DNA from: Tistlia consotensis USBA 355
GTDB taxonomy: Bacteria; Pseudomonadota; Alphaproteobacteria; Kiloniellales; DSM-21159
Assembly (NCBI RefSeq): GCF_900177295.1
Contig: NZ_FWZX01000002.1
Span: 156,124 to 220,123, forward strand
Length of the DNA stretch: 64,000 nt
Direction of reading: 5' to 3'
Shown: one piece after another, positions 43,879-52,300 of the stretch
Position numbering within the stretch: the stretch's first letter is position 1
How the letters are laid out: each line of letters starts with the position of its first letter
Notes under the pieces: model-generated
Database searches by the model: none
What the model was told of the DNA's origin: nothing
Seen by the model: only the letters and a program-made list of their open reading frames with translations
Made by a program: the position numbers and the translations under genes

Positions 43879-44910
43879 TCAGACCTCCACCAGGGCCAGT
43901 CCGTCGGCCGCGAGGCCGGCGATGAAGTCGGCGCCCGAGGGCTCGCCGCGCCGCCTCGGGTTCTCGCGCCAGACCTCCTCCGGCCGGCGCGTCGGCAGCG
44001 CGGGGGCTAGGTCCTGGCGCACGAAGAAGCCGTTGGTGCCGGCGCTGTCGCAGGCGACCAGGCGGTAGCCGCGCTCGCCGGCGAGCGCGGTCAGGGCGGC
44101 GAGCGAGACGCCGAAGTAGTGCCGGCGCCGGCTCAGCTCCTGGCTGCCGAGCGGCACGGTGACCCGCGCCTCCGGCCCGAAGCGGTCGTTGTACTCGAGG
44201 ATCATCAGGCGCGGGCTGCAGGCGGTCATCGCCTTCAGCACCCAGTAGTCGAAGGAGTCGATGTCGAGCGAGAAGAGGTCGACCTCGCCGGCGAGGCCGG
44301 CCTCCTCGATCAGGCGGTCGACGTTGTCCGGCGTCACGAAGTCGGTCACTACCTTGACCCGTCCGGTCAGCCCGAAGCGGGCGGCGGCGACCGGCGTCGC
44401 CTCGGGGTTGGCGTCGACCATCAGGCCGCGCCAGCCGGCGGTCTGGGCCAGCAGCCCGCTGTTGCCGCCGGTGCGTCCCGAGCCGAGCTCGACGAAGCTG
44501 CGGTTCGGCGCGCCGCAATGGCCGAGCAGGGCCAGGACGTAGCCGTCCTCCTCGTTCTGGCTGAGCAGGCTGAAGCGCCGGGCGTCGAGGTCCAGCGGGT
44601 CGGCCGGCCGCCCGGACAGCGCCTCCAGCTCCAGGCGGAGCAGGGCCTTGAGGCCGCTCTCGACGCGGCGCAGGCGCTTGCCGAGCACGTCGGCCTCGGC
44701 CTCGACGCGCGCCAGGCCGGCCTGCAGGTCGGATTGCCGCTTGAGCGCGCGCTTGGCCAGCTCGTCGAGGATCGCGAGCTGGGCCTCGCTCGCGGCCGGC
44801 TCGGGCTGCCGGCGCAGCCGGGCGGCGAGCCCCGCCGCCGGCGGCTCCGCAGCCTCGGCGAGGCGAGCCCTGAGCGAGCGGCGTTCGGCCTCGGGGTCGG
44901 GCCGGCTCAT
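43879..44910 (-). CDS. FkbM-type SAM-dependent methyltransferase with N-terminal coiled coil
   Basis: A 343-residue protein. Residues 1 to about 125 are charged and helical (coiled coil); residues about 130-330 form a class I methyltransferase of the FkbM kind: LLSQNEEDGYVLALLGH, SFVELGSGRTGGNSGLLAQ as motif I, LMVDANPEA, DLFSLDIDSFDYWVLKAM as motif IV. It is likely to O-methylate a sugar in the glycan made by this locus. It overlaps the family-A gene upstream by 4 nt, so the two products may act together. Confidence 0.72.
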   Translation of the reverse strand: MSRPDPEAERRSLRARLAEAAEPPAAGLAARLRRQPEPAASEAQLAILDELAKRALKRQSDLQAGLARVEAEADVLGKRLRRVESGLKALLRLELEALSGRPADPLDLDARRFSLLSQNEEDGYVLALLGHCGAPNRSFVELGSGRTGGNSGLLAQTAGWRGLMVDANPEATPVAAARFGLTGRVKVVTDFVTPDNVDRLIEEAGLAGEVDLFSLDIDSFDYWVLKAMTACSPRLMILEYNDRFGPEARVTVPLGSQELSRRRHYFGVSLAALTALAGERGYRLVACDSAGTNGFFVRQDLAPALPTRRPEEVWRENPRRRGEPSGADFIAGLAADGLALVEV

Positions 44911-46184
44911 GACGCCGGGTCGGCCGCGGGCCCGAGCGCCAGCGGCGCCGAGATCGGCTGGACGCCGAGCAGGCCGCGCTCCGGGTCGAGGTGGCGGATC
45001 GCCAGGTCGAGGTGGGTGCCGACGAAGTTCGGCTTGGTGAAGTAGCAGGTCGTCGGCACCTTCAGCAGCGGGCCCAGGTAGGCGAAGCCGCCGTAGGTGC
45101 AGTGCAGGGCGCTGGCGTTGGCGACCAGCGCGGTCTGGACCGCCAGGTTGTCGCGCGGCCCGTAGAGCTGCGAGGCGTCGAAGACGTTGGAATGGCCCTC
45201 GCCCATGGCGTCGCTGTGGTCGTCGAGCTTCGTGCCGGTGTTGAGCAGCACGACCTTGTGGTTGGCCGACAGGCCCTCGACCAGGCGCTGCAGGAAGGCG
45301 TCGGTCTCGGCGCCCTCGGCGAAGCAGCTCGAGTGGTAGAACTTGAGGGCGACGTAGGGCCCCTCGAAGGGCAGGGCCGGGCGCGGGTAGCGGGTCGGGA
45401 TCGGCTGGATGTCGATGTGCTTCATCAGGCGGTCGGCCGAGTAGCGGCCGCGCCAGATGTTGCGGAACATCGTGTACATGACGCTCGGCGACAGGAAGGC
45501 GTAGTCCTCGAGGCCGAGCTTCTCGGCGGCGCGCCGGTAGATCTCCATCTCGAAGTCGGTCGGCAGCACGCCGAAGCCTTTCTTGCCGCCGGCCTGGGCC
45601 TCCTGGGCGGTGGTGCGCTCGACGAACTCCTCGACGCTCATCAGGTCGAAGAGGTCGAGGTAGCCGTCGCAGACGCCGTCGTACCAGCTCTGGGCGCCGC
45701 CGCGCGAGATCGCGATCAGGCGGCCGGGGGGCACGCCGCGGCGCCGGGCGAAGTAGCGCAGGAAGGGGATCCAGTAGAGGATCTCGAAGCCGATCTCGGT
45801 GGTCCAGGGGCCGACCAGGATCGGCCGCTCCGGCACCGGGCCGCCTTCCGTCTCGGCGGCCGGCTCGGCGAAGGCGTCGCGCACGACCAGGCGACAGATC
45901 CGCGGCGTGACGATCTCGGCCTCCTGCAGGGTCAGGAAGGCGCTCTTCTCGTTGTTGGTCAGGCGCGTCGGGAAGCGCAGCAGGTAGCGGCCGCCGAGCA
46001 GGCGCCGCAGGGTCACCAGGTTCTCGCGCGCGAAGTTCAGCCGCTGCAGCTGCTCGTACTGGCGCTCGGCGTAGCGGCGCAGGCTGCCCGCCAGCGAGGG
46101 ATCGAGCAGCTTGCGCAGGCGCCAGACCGTCCGCTTGACGACGCGCAGCAGCCGTTCGCCGGGTGAGAGCTTGACCAGGGCCAT
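44907..46184 (-). CDS. Family-A putative glycosyltransferase, copy A1
   Basis: A 425-residue protein of a family I cannot name, repeated in this locus. It has an N-terminal helical basic region (1 to about 115), the family signature ILVGPWTTEIGFEILYWIPF at about 122-141, ISRGGAQSWYDG, a long middle domain, VVLLNTGTKLDDHSD, and the C-terminal block DNLAVQTALVANASALHCTY followed by GGFAYLGPLL. The C-terminal half looks like a GT-B donor domain, so a glycosyltransferase is the best guess. It overlaps the FkbM-type gene by 4 nt. No signal peptide or membrane helix is evident. Confidence 0.65.
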   Translation of the reverse strand: MALVKLSPGERLLRVVKRTVWRLRKLLDPSLAGSLRRYAERQYEQLQRLNFARENLVTLRRLLGGRYLLRFPTRLTNNEKSAFLTLQEAEIVTPRICRLVVRDAFAEPAAETEGGPVPERPILVGPWTTEIGFEILYWIPFLRYFARRRGVPPGRLIAISRGGAQSWYDGVCDGYLDLFDLMSVEEFVERTTAQEAQAGGKKGFGVLPTDFEMEIYRRAAEKLGLEDYAFLSPSVMYTMFRNIWRGRYSADRLMKHIDIQPIPTRYPRPALPFEGPYVALKFYHSSCFAEGAETDAFLQRLVEGLSANHKVVLLNTGTKLDDHSDAMGEGHSNVFDASQLYGPRDNLAVQTALVANASALHCTYGGFAYLGPLLKVPTTCYFTKPNFVGTHLDLAIRHLDPERGLLGVQPISAPLALGPAADPAS

Positions 46185-46275
46185 GGGGGACGAGGGCTCC
46201 GCCTGTTCGCGACCGGGGCGCCGCGGAGGCGTTCCCCTCGCGGCCGCGCCTGTCTAGACGCTCGGCCGGCCCAGC

Positions 46276-46309
46276 GGCAAGCGTCGGCTTGCCGGAGCGC
46301 GGGCTCCGG
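46276..46309 (-). terminator. Possible hairpins after copy B1
   Basis: Two overlapping, mutually exclusive stems lie just past the B1 stop: GGCAAGC/GCTTGCC (46276-46282 with 46287-46293) and CCGGAGC/GCTCCGG (46292-46298 with 46303-46309). There is no T-tract, so they may attenuate rather than terminate transcription into A1. Confidence 0.3.
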
Positions 46310-46312
46310 ACC

Positions 46313-48019
46313 TCATCGGCTCTGCCCGGCCTGCCTGCGACGTCGCTTCGCCCGGCGCTTCGGGCTCTCGGTGGCGCGCTGCCAGAAGGCGGCCGCGGCG
46401 CGTGCCGGGCGGCGCACCAGCCGGCTGTTGGCCCACTTGGCGCCATGCCCCACCGCACGGACGACCCGGCCGCCGAAGCTGATCTTGTCCCACTTCTTGG
46501 TGCCTCGGCCGCCGGCCGCGGCCCGCAGGTAGAGGGCGGCGGGCAGCAGCAGCGGCTGGAACAGCCGGGGCCAGAGCGGCAAGCCGGCCGGCTTCAGCCC
46601 GGCCGCCGACTCCAGCGCCGCGACGGCGATCGGCGTCGCCGGCCGGTCGAGGCCGTGGGGCCGCAGGAAGTCGCCGACGAAACGGCGGATCCGCGCCGCT
46701 TCCTCCGCCGAGGCGTCGAGCCCCCGGGAGAGCTGCGCCAGGTGCGCGGCGAAGCCGTCGGCGGCCATCAGGAAGCCGTCGCGGGTCAGGTGCGCGAAGT
46801 GCACCATGCCTTCCTGGCTCTCGGCGATCTCCGGGTCGAGCACGGTGTAGCAGCGCTTGCCCAGGATGCCGGCCTCCAGCATCGCGCTGGTGTTGATGCC
46901 GACGACCGCGGCGGCGTGCCAGAGCGAGTCGAAGTAGTCGGCGCGCGCCGACTCGTTGACCGGATAGCCGCCGAGCCGCGGATGGACCGCGACGTTCTCG
47001 GCGTCGCGGATCTCCGGGGCGTCCCACTGCCCGGCGAACTTGGCGCTGCCCGGGTGCGGCCGGATCAGCACGCCGACGCTGCGCAGGCGCGGGTCGTCGG
47101 CGGCGCGCAGGGCGGCCAGCCAGCGCTTCAGGAAGACCGACTCGTAGCGCGCGATGAAGACCGAGGAGCAGGTGTAGAGGACGAAGGGGCGCCCGGGATC
47201 CAGGCCGACCTGGCGGCAGAAGGTCTCGCGGTCGCGACTCGGCCTGCGCTCGAACCAGGGGTCGAACAGCTGGGCGCCGGTGATCGCGACCCGCTCCGGT
47301 GCGACGCCGTGCAGCTCGACCGCCTCGTGGCGCTGCGCCTCGTTCCAGACCAGCATGCGGTCGGGATCGAGCGGCACCACGCCCTTGTTGGTCAGGTTGT
47401 CCCAGCTCGCGACGCAGTGCACCGTCGGCACGCCGAGGCGCCGGCCGACCTTGAGGTACTCGGCCTGCATCGAGTTGAGGTCGATCAGCGGCGTGATCGC
47501 GATGACGTCGGGCCGGGCGGCGCGCACCGCGCCCAGGATCCGGCGGTCGAGCGGCAGGGCCAGCTCGGTCCAGTAGAGCAGGCGCGAGAGGCGCAGCGCC
47601 AGGCGCTCGCGGCGCGCCTCCGGCAGCTCGCCGATGCGGCGCAGCGGCGGATAGAGGTAGCCCTCGGCGCGGCGCGCGCACTTGGCGGCGTGGCGCAGGC
47701 GGGGCGTCAGGTAGCGCAGGTAGTTGCGCAGCGAGCGGACCTGGTGGGCCAGCTCGGTCCAGAGGTCGCGGCGCGCCGGCAGGGGCAGCAGCTCGATCGA
47801 GGGCAGCTCGGCGACCAGCTGGTCGGCCAGGGCGGCGACGTCGGCCGTGACCTTCTCGTGCGCCTCCTCGTAGCCGAGCACGACGTGGTGGCCGCGTGCC
47901 GCCAGGCCGCGCAGCGTCGTCTCGTAGTTCCGCAGGTACATGAAGTGGCGGACCACGAAGAGGATGCGCAGCGAGCGCGCGGCGGCCGGGGCCGCTCCCC
48001 TGTCCCGACCGCCGGTCAT
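46313..48019 (-). CDS. Family-B putative GT-B glycosyltransferase, copy B1
   Basis: A 568-residue protein of the second repeated family. Shared features: RILFVVRHFMYLRNYETTLR near the N-terminus, VASWDNLTNKGVV in the middle, LVWNEAQRHEAVELHGVAPE and ITGAQLFDPWF, LYTCSSVFIARYE, the IRPHPGSAKF motif, GINTSAMLEAGILGKR and DFLRPHGLDRPATP. The order RPHP then NTSAMLEA recalls CDP-glycerol and capsule polymer transferases with a GT-B fold. The C-terminal tail is highly basic (KRRAKRRRRQ), possibly for membrane or RNA contact. It overlaps copy B2 by 4 nt. Confidence 0.65.
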   Translation of the reverse strand: MTGGRDRGAAPAAARSLRILFVVRHFMYLRNYETTLRGLAARGHHVVLGYEEAHEKVTADVAALADQLVAELPSIELLPLPARRDLWTELAHQVRSLRNYLRYLTPRLRHAAKCARRAEGYLYPPLRRIGELPEARRERLALRLSRLLYWTELALPLDRRILGAVRAARPDVIAITPLIDLNSMQAEYLKVGRRLGVPTVHCVASWDNLTNKGVVPLDPDRMLVWNEAQRHEAVELHGVAPERVAITGAQLFDPWFERRPSRDRETFCRQVGLDPGRPFVLYTCSSVFIARYESVFLKRWLAALRAADDPRLRSVGVLIRPHPGSAKFAGQWDAPEIRDAENVAVHPRLGGYPVNESARADYFDSLWHAAAVVGINTSAMLEAGILGKRCYTVLDPEIAESQEGMVHFAHLTRDGFLMAADGFAAHLAQLSRGLDASAEEAARIRRFVGDFLRPHGLDRPATPIAVAALESAAGLKPAGLPLWPRLFQPLLLPAALYLRAAAGGRGTKKWDKISFGGRVVRAVGHGAKWANSRLVRRPARAAAAFWQRATESPKRRAKRRRRQAGQSR

Positions 48020-49752
48020 TTGCCGACCCGCTCCTCGTGCGGGCTGTCCGCCGAGGCCTGCTTTGCCGCCGTCCGGCCGGTGACCCGGGCCGGCAGGGCC
48101 CGCAGCCGCCGCAGCACGCGCCGCTCCAGCCACTTGCCGCTGCGCTTGCCGGCGCGGCGCAGGTGGTTGCCGGCCGACCGCAGGGGGCGGCGCAGCAGGT
48201 ACTTCTCGGCGCGCGCCAGCAGCATCGCCGCCTGGGTGATGCGCAGCTTCAGCAGCGAGGTCTCGGCCCAGCGCTTGCGCAGGCGCAGGTCCTCGACCGA
48301 CAGGAAGTAGAGCGCGAGCGGCGCGTAGAGCAGGCGGCGGAGGGCGGTGCCCGGCGCCGGCGCGGCCGGGGCGGGCCGCAGCGCGCCGAGCGCCTCGATC
48401 GCCCGGGCGAGCTGCGGCGCCGCGGGCCGCTCGAGGCCGTTGGGCCGCAGGAAGTCGGCGACGAAGGCGCGCTCGGCCTCGCTCTGGCCGGGATGCTCGA
48501 CCGCCTCGGCGATCTGGGCGAAGTGCTGCTCGAAGCTGTCGGCGGTCTTCAGGAAGCCGCCGCGCAGCAGGTGGGCGAAGTGGAGCATGCCGCCCTGGCT
48601 CTCGGCGACCTCTGGATCCAGGATCGTGAAGCAGCGCCGGCCCAGGATCGCGGCCTCCAGCATGGCGCTGGTGTTGATGCCGATCAGCCCGGCCGAGTGG
48701 TGGAGCGAGTCGTAGTAGTCGTCCTGGGCGGCCGGGGTCACCGGATAGCCGCCCTCCCGGGGGAACAGCGCGGTCTGCTCGGGGAAGCGCTCCAGCAGCT
48801 CGGCGACCTGGGCGGCGAACTTGCTGCTGCCGGGATGCGGGCGGACCAGCACCCCGATGCCGGCCAGCGCCGGCGGCGGGTCGTCACGCAGCCTGGTCAG
48901 CCAGCGCTCCAGGAACTGGGCCTCGTAGCGGCTGATGAAGATCGACGAGCAGGTGTAGAGCAGGAAGGGCCGGGCCGGATCGAGCCCGACCTGGCGGCAG
49001 AAGGTCCCGCGGTCGCGGCTCGGCTCGCGGTCGAACCACTGGTCGAAGAGCTGCGCGCCGGTCACGACGATGCGCTCCGGCGGCACGCCGTGCAGCTCGG
49101 CGGCCTCGGCGGCCTGGTGGTGGTTCCAGACCACGACCCGGTCCGGGCAGATCTGGATCAGGCCCTTGTTGGTCAGGTTGTCCCAGCTGGCGACCAGCAG
49201 CGCCGAGGGGATGCCGAGGCGGCGCGCCAGCTTGACGTACTCGACCTGGGTCGGGCCGAAGTCGAGCAGCGGCGTCACCAGCAGGCAGTCGGGGCGCTCC
49301 TGCTCGATCTGCGCGCGGATCGCCGCGGCGTCGGGCAGCGCCTCCTCGATGCTGGCGGCCAGGCGCTGGATGCGCGGCAGCACCCGGCGGCGCCGCGCCT
49401 CGGACAGGCGCGCCAGGGGGCGCAGCGGCGGAAACACGAAGGATTCGGCGCGCGCCGCGCAGCGCCGGGCGGTCTCCAGCCGCGGGTCGCAGTAGCGCAG
49501 GAAGTCCATCAGCACGCGGACCTGGGCGGCCAGCGGCGCCCAGAAGCCGCTGCGCGCGACCGCCCGCGCCAGGCGGATGCGCGGCTGCTCGCGCACCAGG
49601 GTCTCGGCCGCCTCGGCGACCTCGGGCGGCAGCAGGTTGCGCTCGCTCTCGTAGGTCAGGACGATCTCGTGGCCCTGCTCGGCGAGCAGCCTCAGGGTTG
49701 AGCCGTAGTTGCGCAGGTAGAGCAGGTTGCGCATCACGAAGAGGATCTTCAC
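48016..49752 (-). CDS. Family-B putative GT-B glycosyltransferase, copy B2
   Basis: A 578-residue protein. It starts directly with the family opening MKILFVMRNLLYLRNYGSTL; ASWDNLTNKGLI lies at 188-199, VTGAQLFDQWF at about 231-241, RPHPGSSKF at 304-312 and GINTSAMLEAAILGRR at 358-373. A basic C-terminal region (about 490-578) follows the DFLRPNGLERPAAP block. It is coupled by 4-nt overlaps to A2 upstream and B1 downstream, so A2, B2 and B1 form one translational unit. Activity is inferred from the GT-B-like motifs only. Confidence 0.65.
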   Translation of the reverse strand: MKILFVMRNLLYLRNYGSTLRLLAEQGHEIVLTYESERNLLPPEVAEAAETLVREQPRIRLARAVARSGFWAPLAAQVRVLMDFLRYCDPRLETARRCAARAESFVFPPLRPLARLSEARRRRVLPRIQRLAASIEEALPDAAAIRAQIEQERPDCLLVTPLLDFGPTQVEYVKLARRLGIPSALLVASWDNLTNKGLIQICPDRVVVWNHHQAAEAAELHGVPPERIVVTGAQLFDQWFDREPSRDRGTFCRQVGLDPARPFLLYTCSSIFISRYEAQFLERWLTRLRDDPPPALAGIGVLVRPHPGSSKFAAQVAELLERFPEQTALFPREGGYPVTPAAQDDYYDSLHHSAGLIGINTSAMLEAAILGRRCFTILDPEVAESQGGMLHFAHLLRGGFLKTADSFEQHFAQIAEAVEHPGQSEAERAFVADFLRPNGLERPAAPQLARAIEALGALRPAPAAPAPGTALRRLLYAPLALYFLSVEDLRLRKRWAETSLLKLRITQAAMLLARAEKYLLRRPLRSAGNHLRRAGKRSGKWLERRVLRRLRALPARVTGRTAAKQASADSPHEERVGK

Positions 49753-51161
49753 GGCCGCGCTCCCTCGGCCCCGCCGGCCAGGGCCGCGACCGCCGCCTCG
49801 TCCATCGCCGCGACCGGCAGGAAGCCGAGCGCGCCGTAGCCCTCACGGTTGAAGGCGCGCAGCGCGAGGTCCAGGTGGCTGGAGACGAAGTGGGTGTGGG
49901 TGAAGAAGCTCAGGGTGTCGACCCCGAGCAGCGGCCCCAGGTAGCTGAAGCCGCCGAAGGTGCAGTAGAGCTTGTCGGCGCCCGCGACCAGGGCGGTCTG
50001 GACCGCCAGGTTGTCGGCGGCGGTCAGCAGCGGGGTCGCGTCGAACAGCCGGTCGGCGGGCAGGCCGGGCAACAGGCCGGCGGCGTCGCTGTGGTCGTCG
50101 AGCCGCAGCCCGGTGTTGAGCAGCACCACCCGGTGACGCTCGGCGAGGCGCCGCAGCAGCCGCTCGACGAAGGGCGCGACGCCCTCGCCGTCGAAGAACT
50201 CGGAGGCGTAGAACTTGACGGCGACGTAGGGCCCCTGGAAGGGCAGGCCGGCCGGGCGCGGCCAGGCGCGCTCCAGCGGCGCGTAGTCCAGCGCCGGCAG
50301 GAAGGTCTCGCCGCCGAAGCGCCGGATCCAGGTCGTCCGGAACAGGCCGTAGAGCGCGGCCGGATAGATCGTCCGGTAGCCTTCCAGGCCGAGCTCGCCG
50401 GCGAGGCGGGCGACCAGCGCCCGCTCCGGCTCGGTCGGCAGGAAGGGCTTCTTGCCCTCGTGCGCCGCCTCGACGCTTTCGCCCAGGGCCCGGAACTCCG
50501 CCGGGGTCATGTGGTCGAACAGCTCGACGTAGCGCCCGGCGAGGTCGCCGTACCAGCGTCCGACGCCGCCGCGCGAGACCGCGACGACCCGCTCCGGCGG
50601 GATGCCGGCCTCGCGCAGGTAGCGGCGCAGCAGCGGGATCCAGTAGAGCAGCTCGAAGCCGACCTCCATGGTCCAGGGGCCGAGCACGATCGGGTGGTCG
50701 CCGGGGCGCAGCACCTCGGCGAGGTCGGCCTGCTCCAGCGCCCGGTCGATCGCCAGCTTCTTGACGATCCGCGCGTCGGCGCCCTGCCGCGCCGCCGGGT
50801 CGAGCGGCGCGAGCCCCCTGTCGAGCGTGTCGAGCAGCGCGCCCAGATAGACGCGCGGGCGCAGCTCGGGCGCCAGCCCGGCGAGCCAGCGGCCGGGCAG
50901 GGCCCGGCGCACCTCCGCGCTCAGCTTGCCGGCGCCGCTGTCGAGCAGGCGGGCGAAGACGTCCGGGCGCTCCGGCTCCGGAGCGTCGGCGACGGCCTGG
51001 GCGACGGCCTTCTCGAGGAAGTCCAGGCGCTCGCCGGAGCCGAGCCGGCCGTAGCCGGCCCGGGTCAGGGCGCCCGCCCGCAGGGGCGTGTCGGCCCGCC
51101 GCTCCAAGCGGCGCAGCAGCGCTTGGAAGCCCCGCTCGCCGAGCCGCTTCAGGATGCTCAC
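49749..51161 (-). CDS. Family-A putative glycosyltransferase, copy A2
   Basis: A 470-residue family-A member with the longest N-terminal extension (about 155 residues, helical, charged). The signature IVLGPWTMEVGFELLYWIPL, VSRGGVGRWYG, VVLLNTGLRLDDHSD and DNLAVQTALVAGADKLYCTF followed by GGFSYLGPLLGV are all present. The 4-nt overlap with B2 links the two families in one operon. The 43-nt gap to the upstream FkbM-type gene suggests that they are co-transcribed. Confidence 0.65.
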   Translation of the reverse strand: MSILKRLGERGFQALLRRLERRADTPLRAGALTRAGYGRLGSGERLDFLEKAVAQAVADAPEPERPDVFARLLDSGAGKLSAEVRRALPGRWLAGLAPELRPRVYLGALLDTLDRGLAPLDPAARQGADARIVKKLAIDRALEQADLAEVLRPGDHPIVLGPWTMEVGFELLYWIPLLRRYLREAGIPPERVVAVSRGGVGRWYGDLAGRYVELFDHMTPAEFRALGESVEAAHEGKKPFLPTEPERALVARLAGELGLEGYRTIYPAALYGLFRTTWIRRFGGETFLPALDYAPLERAWPRPAGLPFQGPYVAVKFYASEFFDGEGVAPFVERLLRRLAERHRVVLLNTGLRLDDHSDAAGLLPGLPADRLFDATPLLTAADNLAVQTALVAGADKLYCTFGGFSYLGPLLGVDTLSFFTHTHFVSSHLDLALRAFNREGYGALGFLPVAAMDEAAVAALAGGAEGARP

Positions 51162-51204
51162 CGATCCTTCCCCTGGTCGCCGGAACCTGGCCGGTATCCG
51201 GTCA

Positions 51205-52188
51205 TTATCGCCCGAGGTCCAGGCCCTCGAAAGCCTCGGACGGCAGGCCCGCGGGATCGCGCGCGTAGAGGCCGTACCAGCAGCGCTCGGCCTCGCCGTG
51301 CGCCGTCGGCTTGTGGAACTCGCGGGCCTTGGTCAGGCCCCGTTCCGCGAAGAAGCGGTCGACCTCGGCGGCCATCCCGGGCGTCGAGGTCACCTCGATC
51401 ATGACGGTCTTGAGGGCCGGGTCGGCGAAGCTCGCCGAGCCGCCGGCCAGGACCTCGAGCTCGCCGCCGTCGACGTCGATCTTGACGTGCTGCGGCAGCG
51501 GCAGGCCCAGCGTCTCGACCAGGGCGTCGAGCCGTCGGCCGACGACCGGCAGCACGTGGGCGGCCGCCTCGTCGCCCTTGCCCACCGTCTCCTCGCTGCC
51601 GTGCATCGCCGAGCCGGCCTCCAGGTTGCGGAAGCCGAAGGACAGCAGCTGGTCGCGGTCCGAGAGCGCGAAGGGCAGGGGCGTCACCTGCCGCTCCAGC
51701 CGGTTCAGCACGATATTCCGGTTGAGATCGGCGAAGTTCGCGAAGGCCGGCTCGAAGGCGACGACCCTGAGCTCCGGGCCGTGAAGCTTCGCCGCCAGCA
51801 GGGAGTAGACGCCGGTGTTGGCGCCGATGTCGTAGAGCACCTCGCCGCCGGCCAGGCAGGACTCGATCCAGGCGATGGTCCAGGGCTCCTTGCGCGCCGC
51901 CCGGTGGCGCAGCCAGGAGGAGCGGGTCTCGGTGTGCAGCCGGACCTCGGCCTTCTCGTAGTCGAGCCGCTTGACCTGGTGGAAGCCCTGCAGGGAATCG
52001 ATGACGTCGCGCTCGGTCATCGACTCCAGGGCCGTGCGCACGACCTTGTGGCGCTTCTGGATGTGCAGCTTGCGGACCGTCTTGAGCAGGCGCTGGAACT
52101 GCTCCTCCGGGCCGACCGGCTTCTCGGCAGGCTTCGGGAGCAGGCGCTTCAGCCTGTACAGGACCCGTCGCGCGATCGGCTGGCTCAT
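51205..52188 (-). CDS. FkbM-family methyltransferase
   Basis: A 327-residue protein with a basic helical N-terminus (about 1-75) and an FkbM methyltransferase domain: EVLYDIGANTGVYSLLAAKL as the SAM motif, VVAFEPAFANFADLNRNI, VETLGLPLPQHVKIDVDGGE as the characteristic IDVxGxE motif, and a C-terminal RCWYGLYARD. FkbM enzymes O-methylate sugars or polyketides. It sits between B3 and A2 on the minus strand and probably modifies the glycan made by the A/B proteins. Confidence 0.85.
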   Translation of the reverse strand: MSQPIARRVLYRLKRLLPKPAEKPVGPEEQFQRLLKTVRKLHIQKRHKVVRTALESMTERDVIDSLQGFHQVKRLDYEKAEVRLHTETRSSWLRHRAARKEPWTIAWIESCLAGGEVLYDIGANTGVYSLLAAKLHGPELRVVAFEPAFANFADLNRNIVLNRLERQVTPLPFALSDRDQLLSFGFRNLEAGSAMHGSEETVGKGDEAAAHVLPVVGRRLDALVETLGLPLPQHVKIDVDGGELEVLAGGSASFADPALKTVMIEVTSTPGMAAEVDRFFAERGLTKAREFHKPTAHGEAERCWYGLYARDPAGLPSEAFEGLDLGR

Positions 52189-52300
52189 CGGTCTTCCCGG
52201 AGGTGCGGGCCGCCGCTCGGCCCGGGGATGCGGCGCGCTGGAATAGCAGACTGCCCGGTGGGGCGGTCAAGCCGTTGGGCCGGACGGGGGCCTTCCCGGG

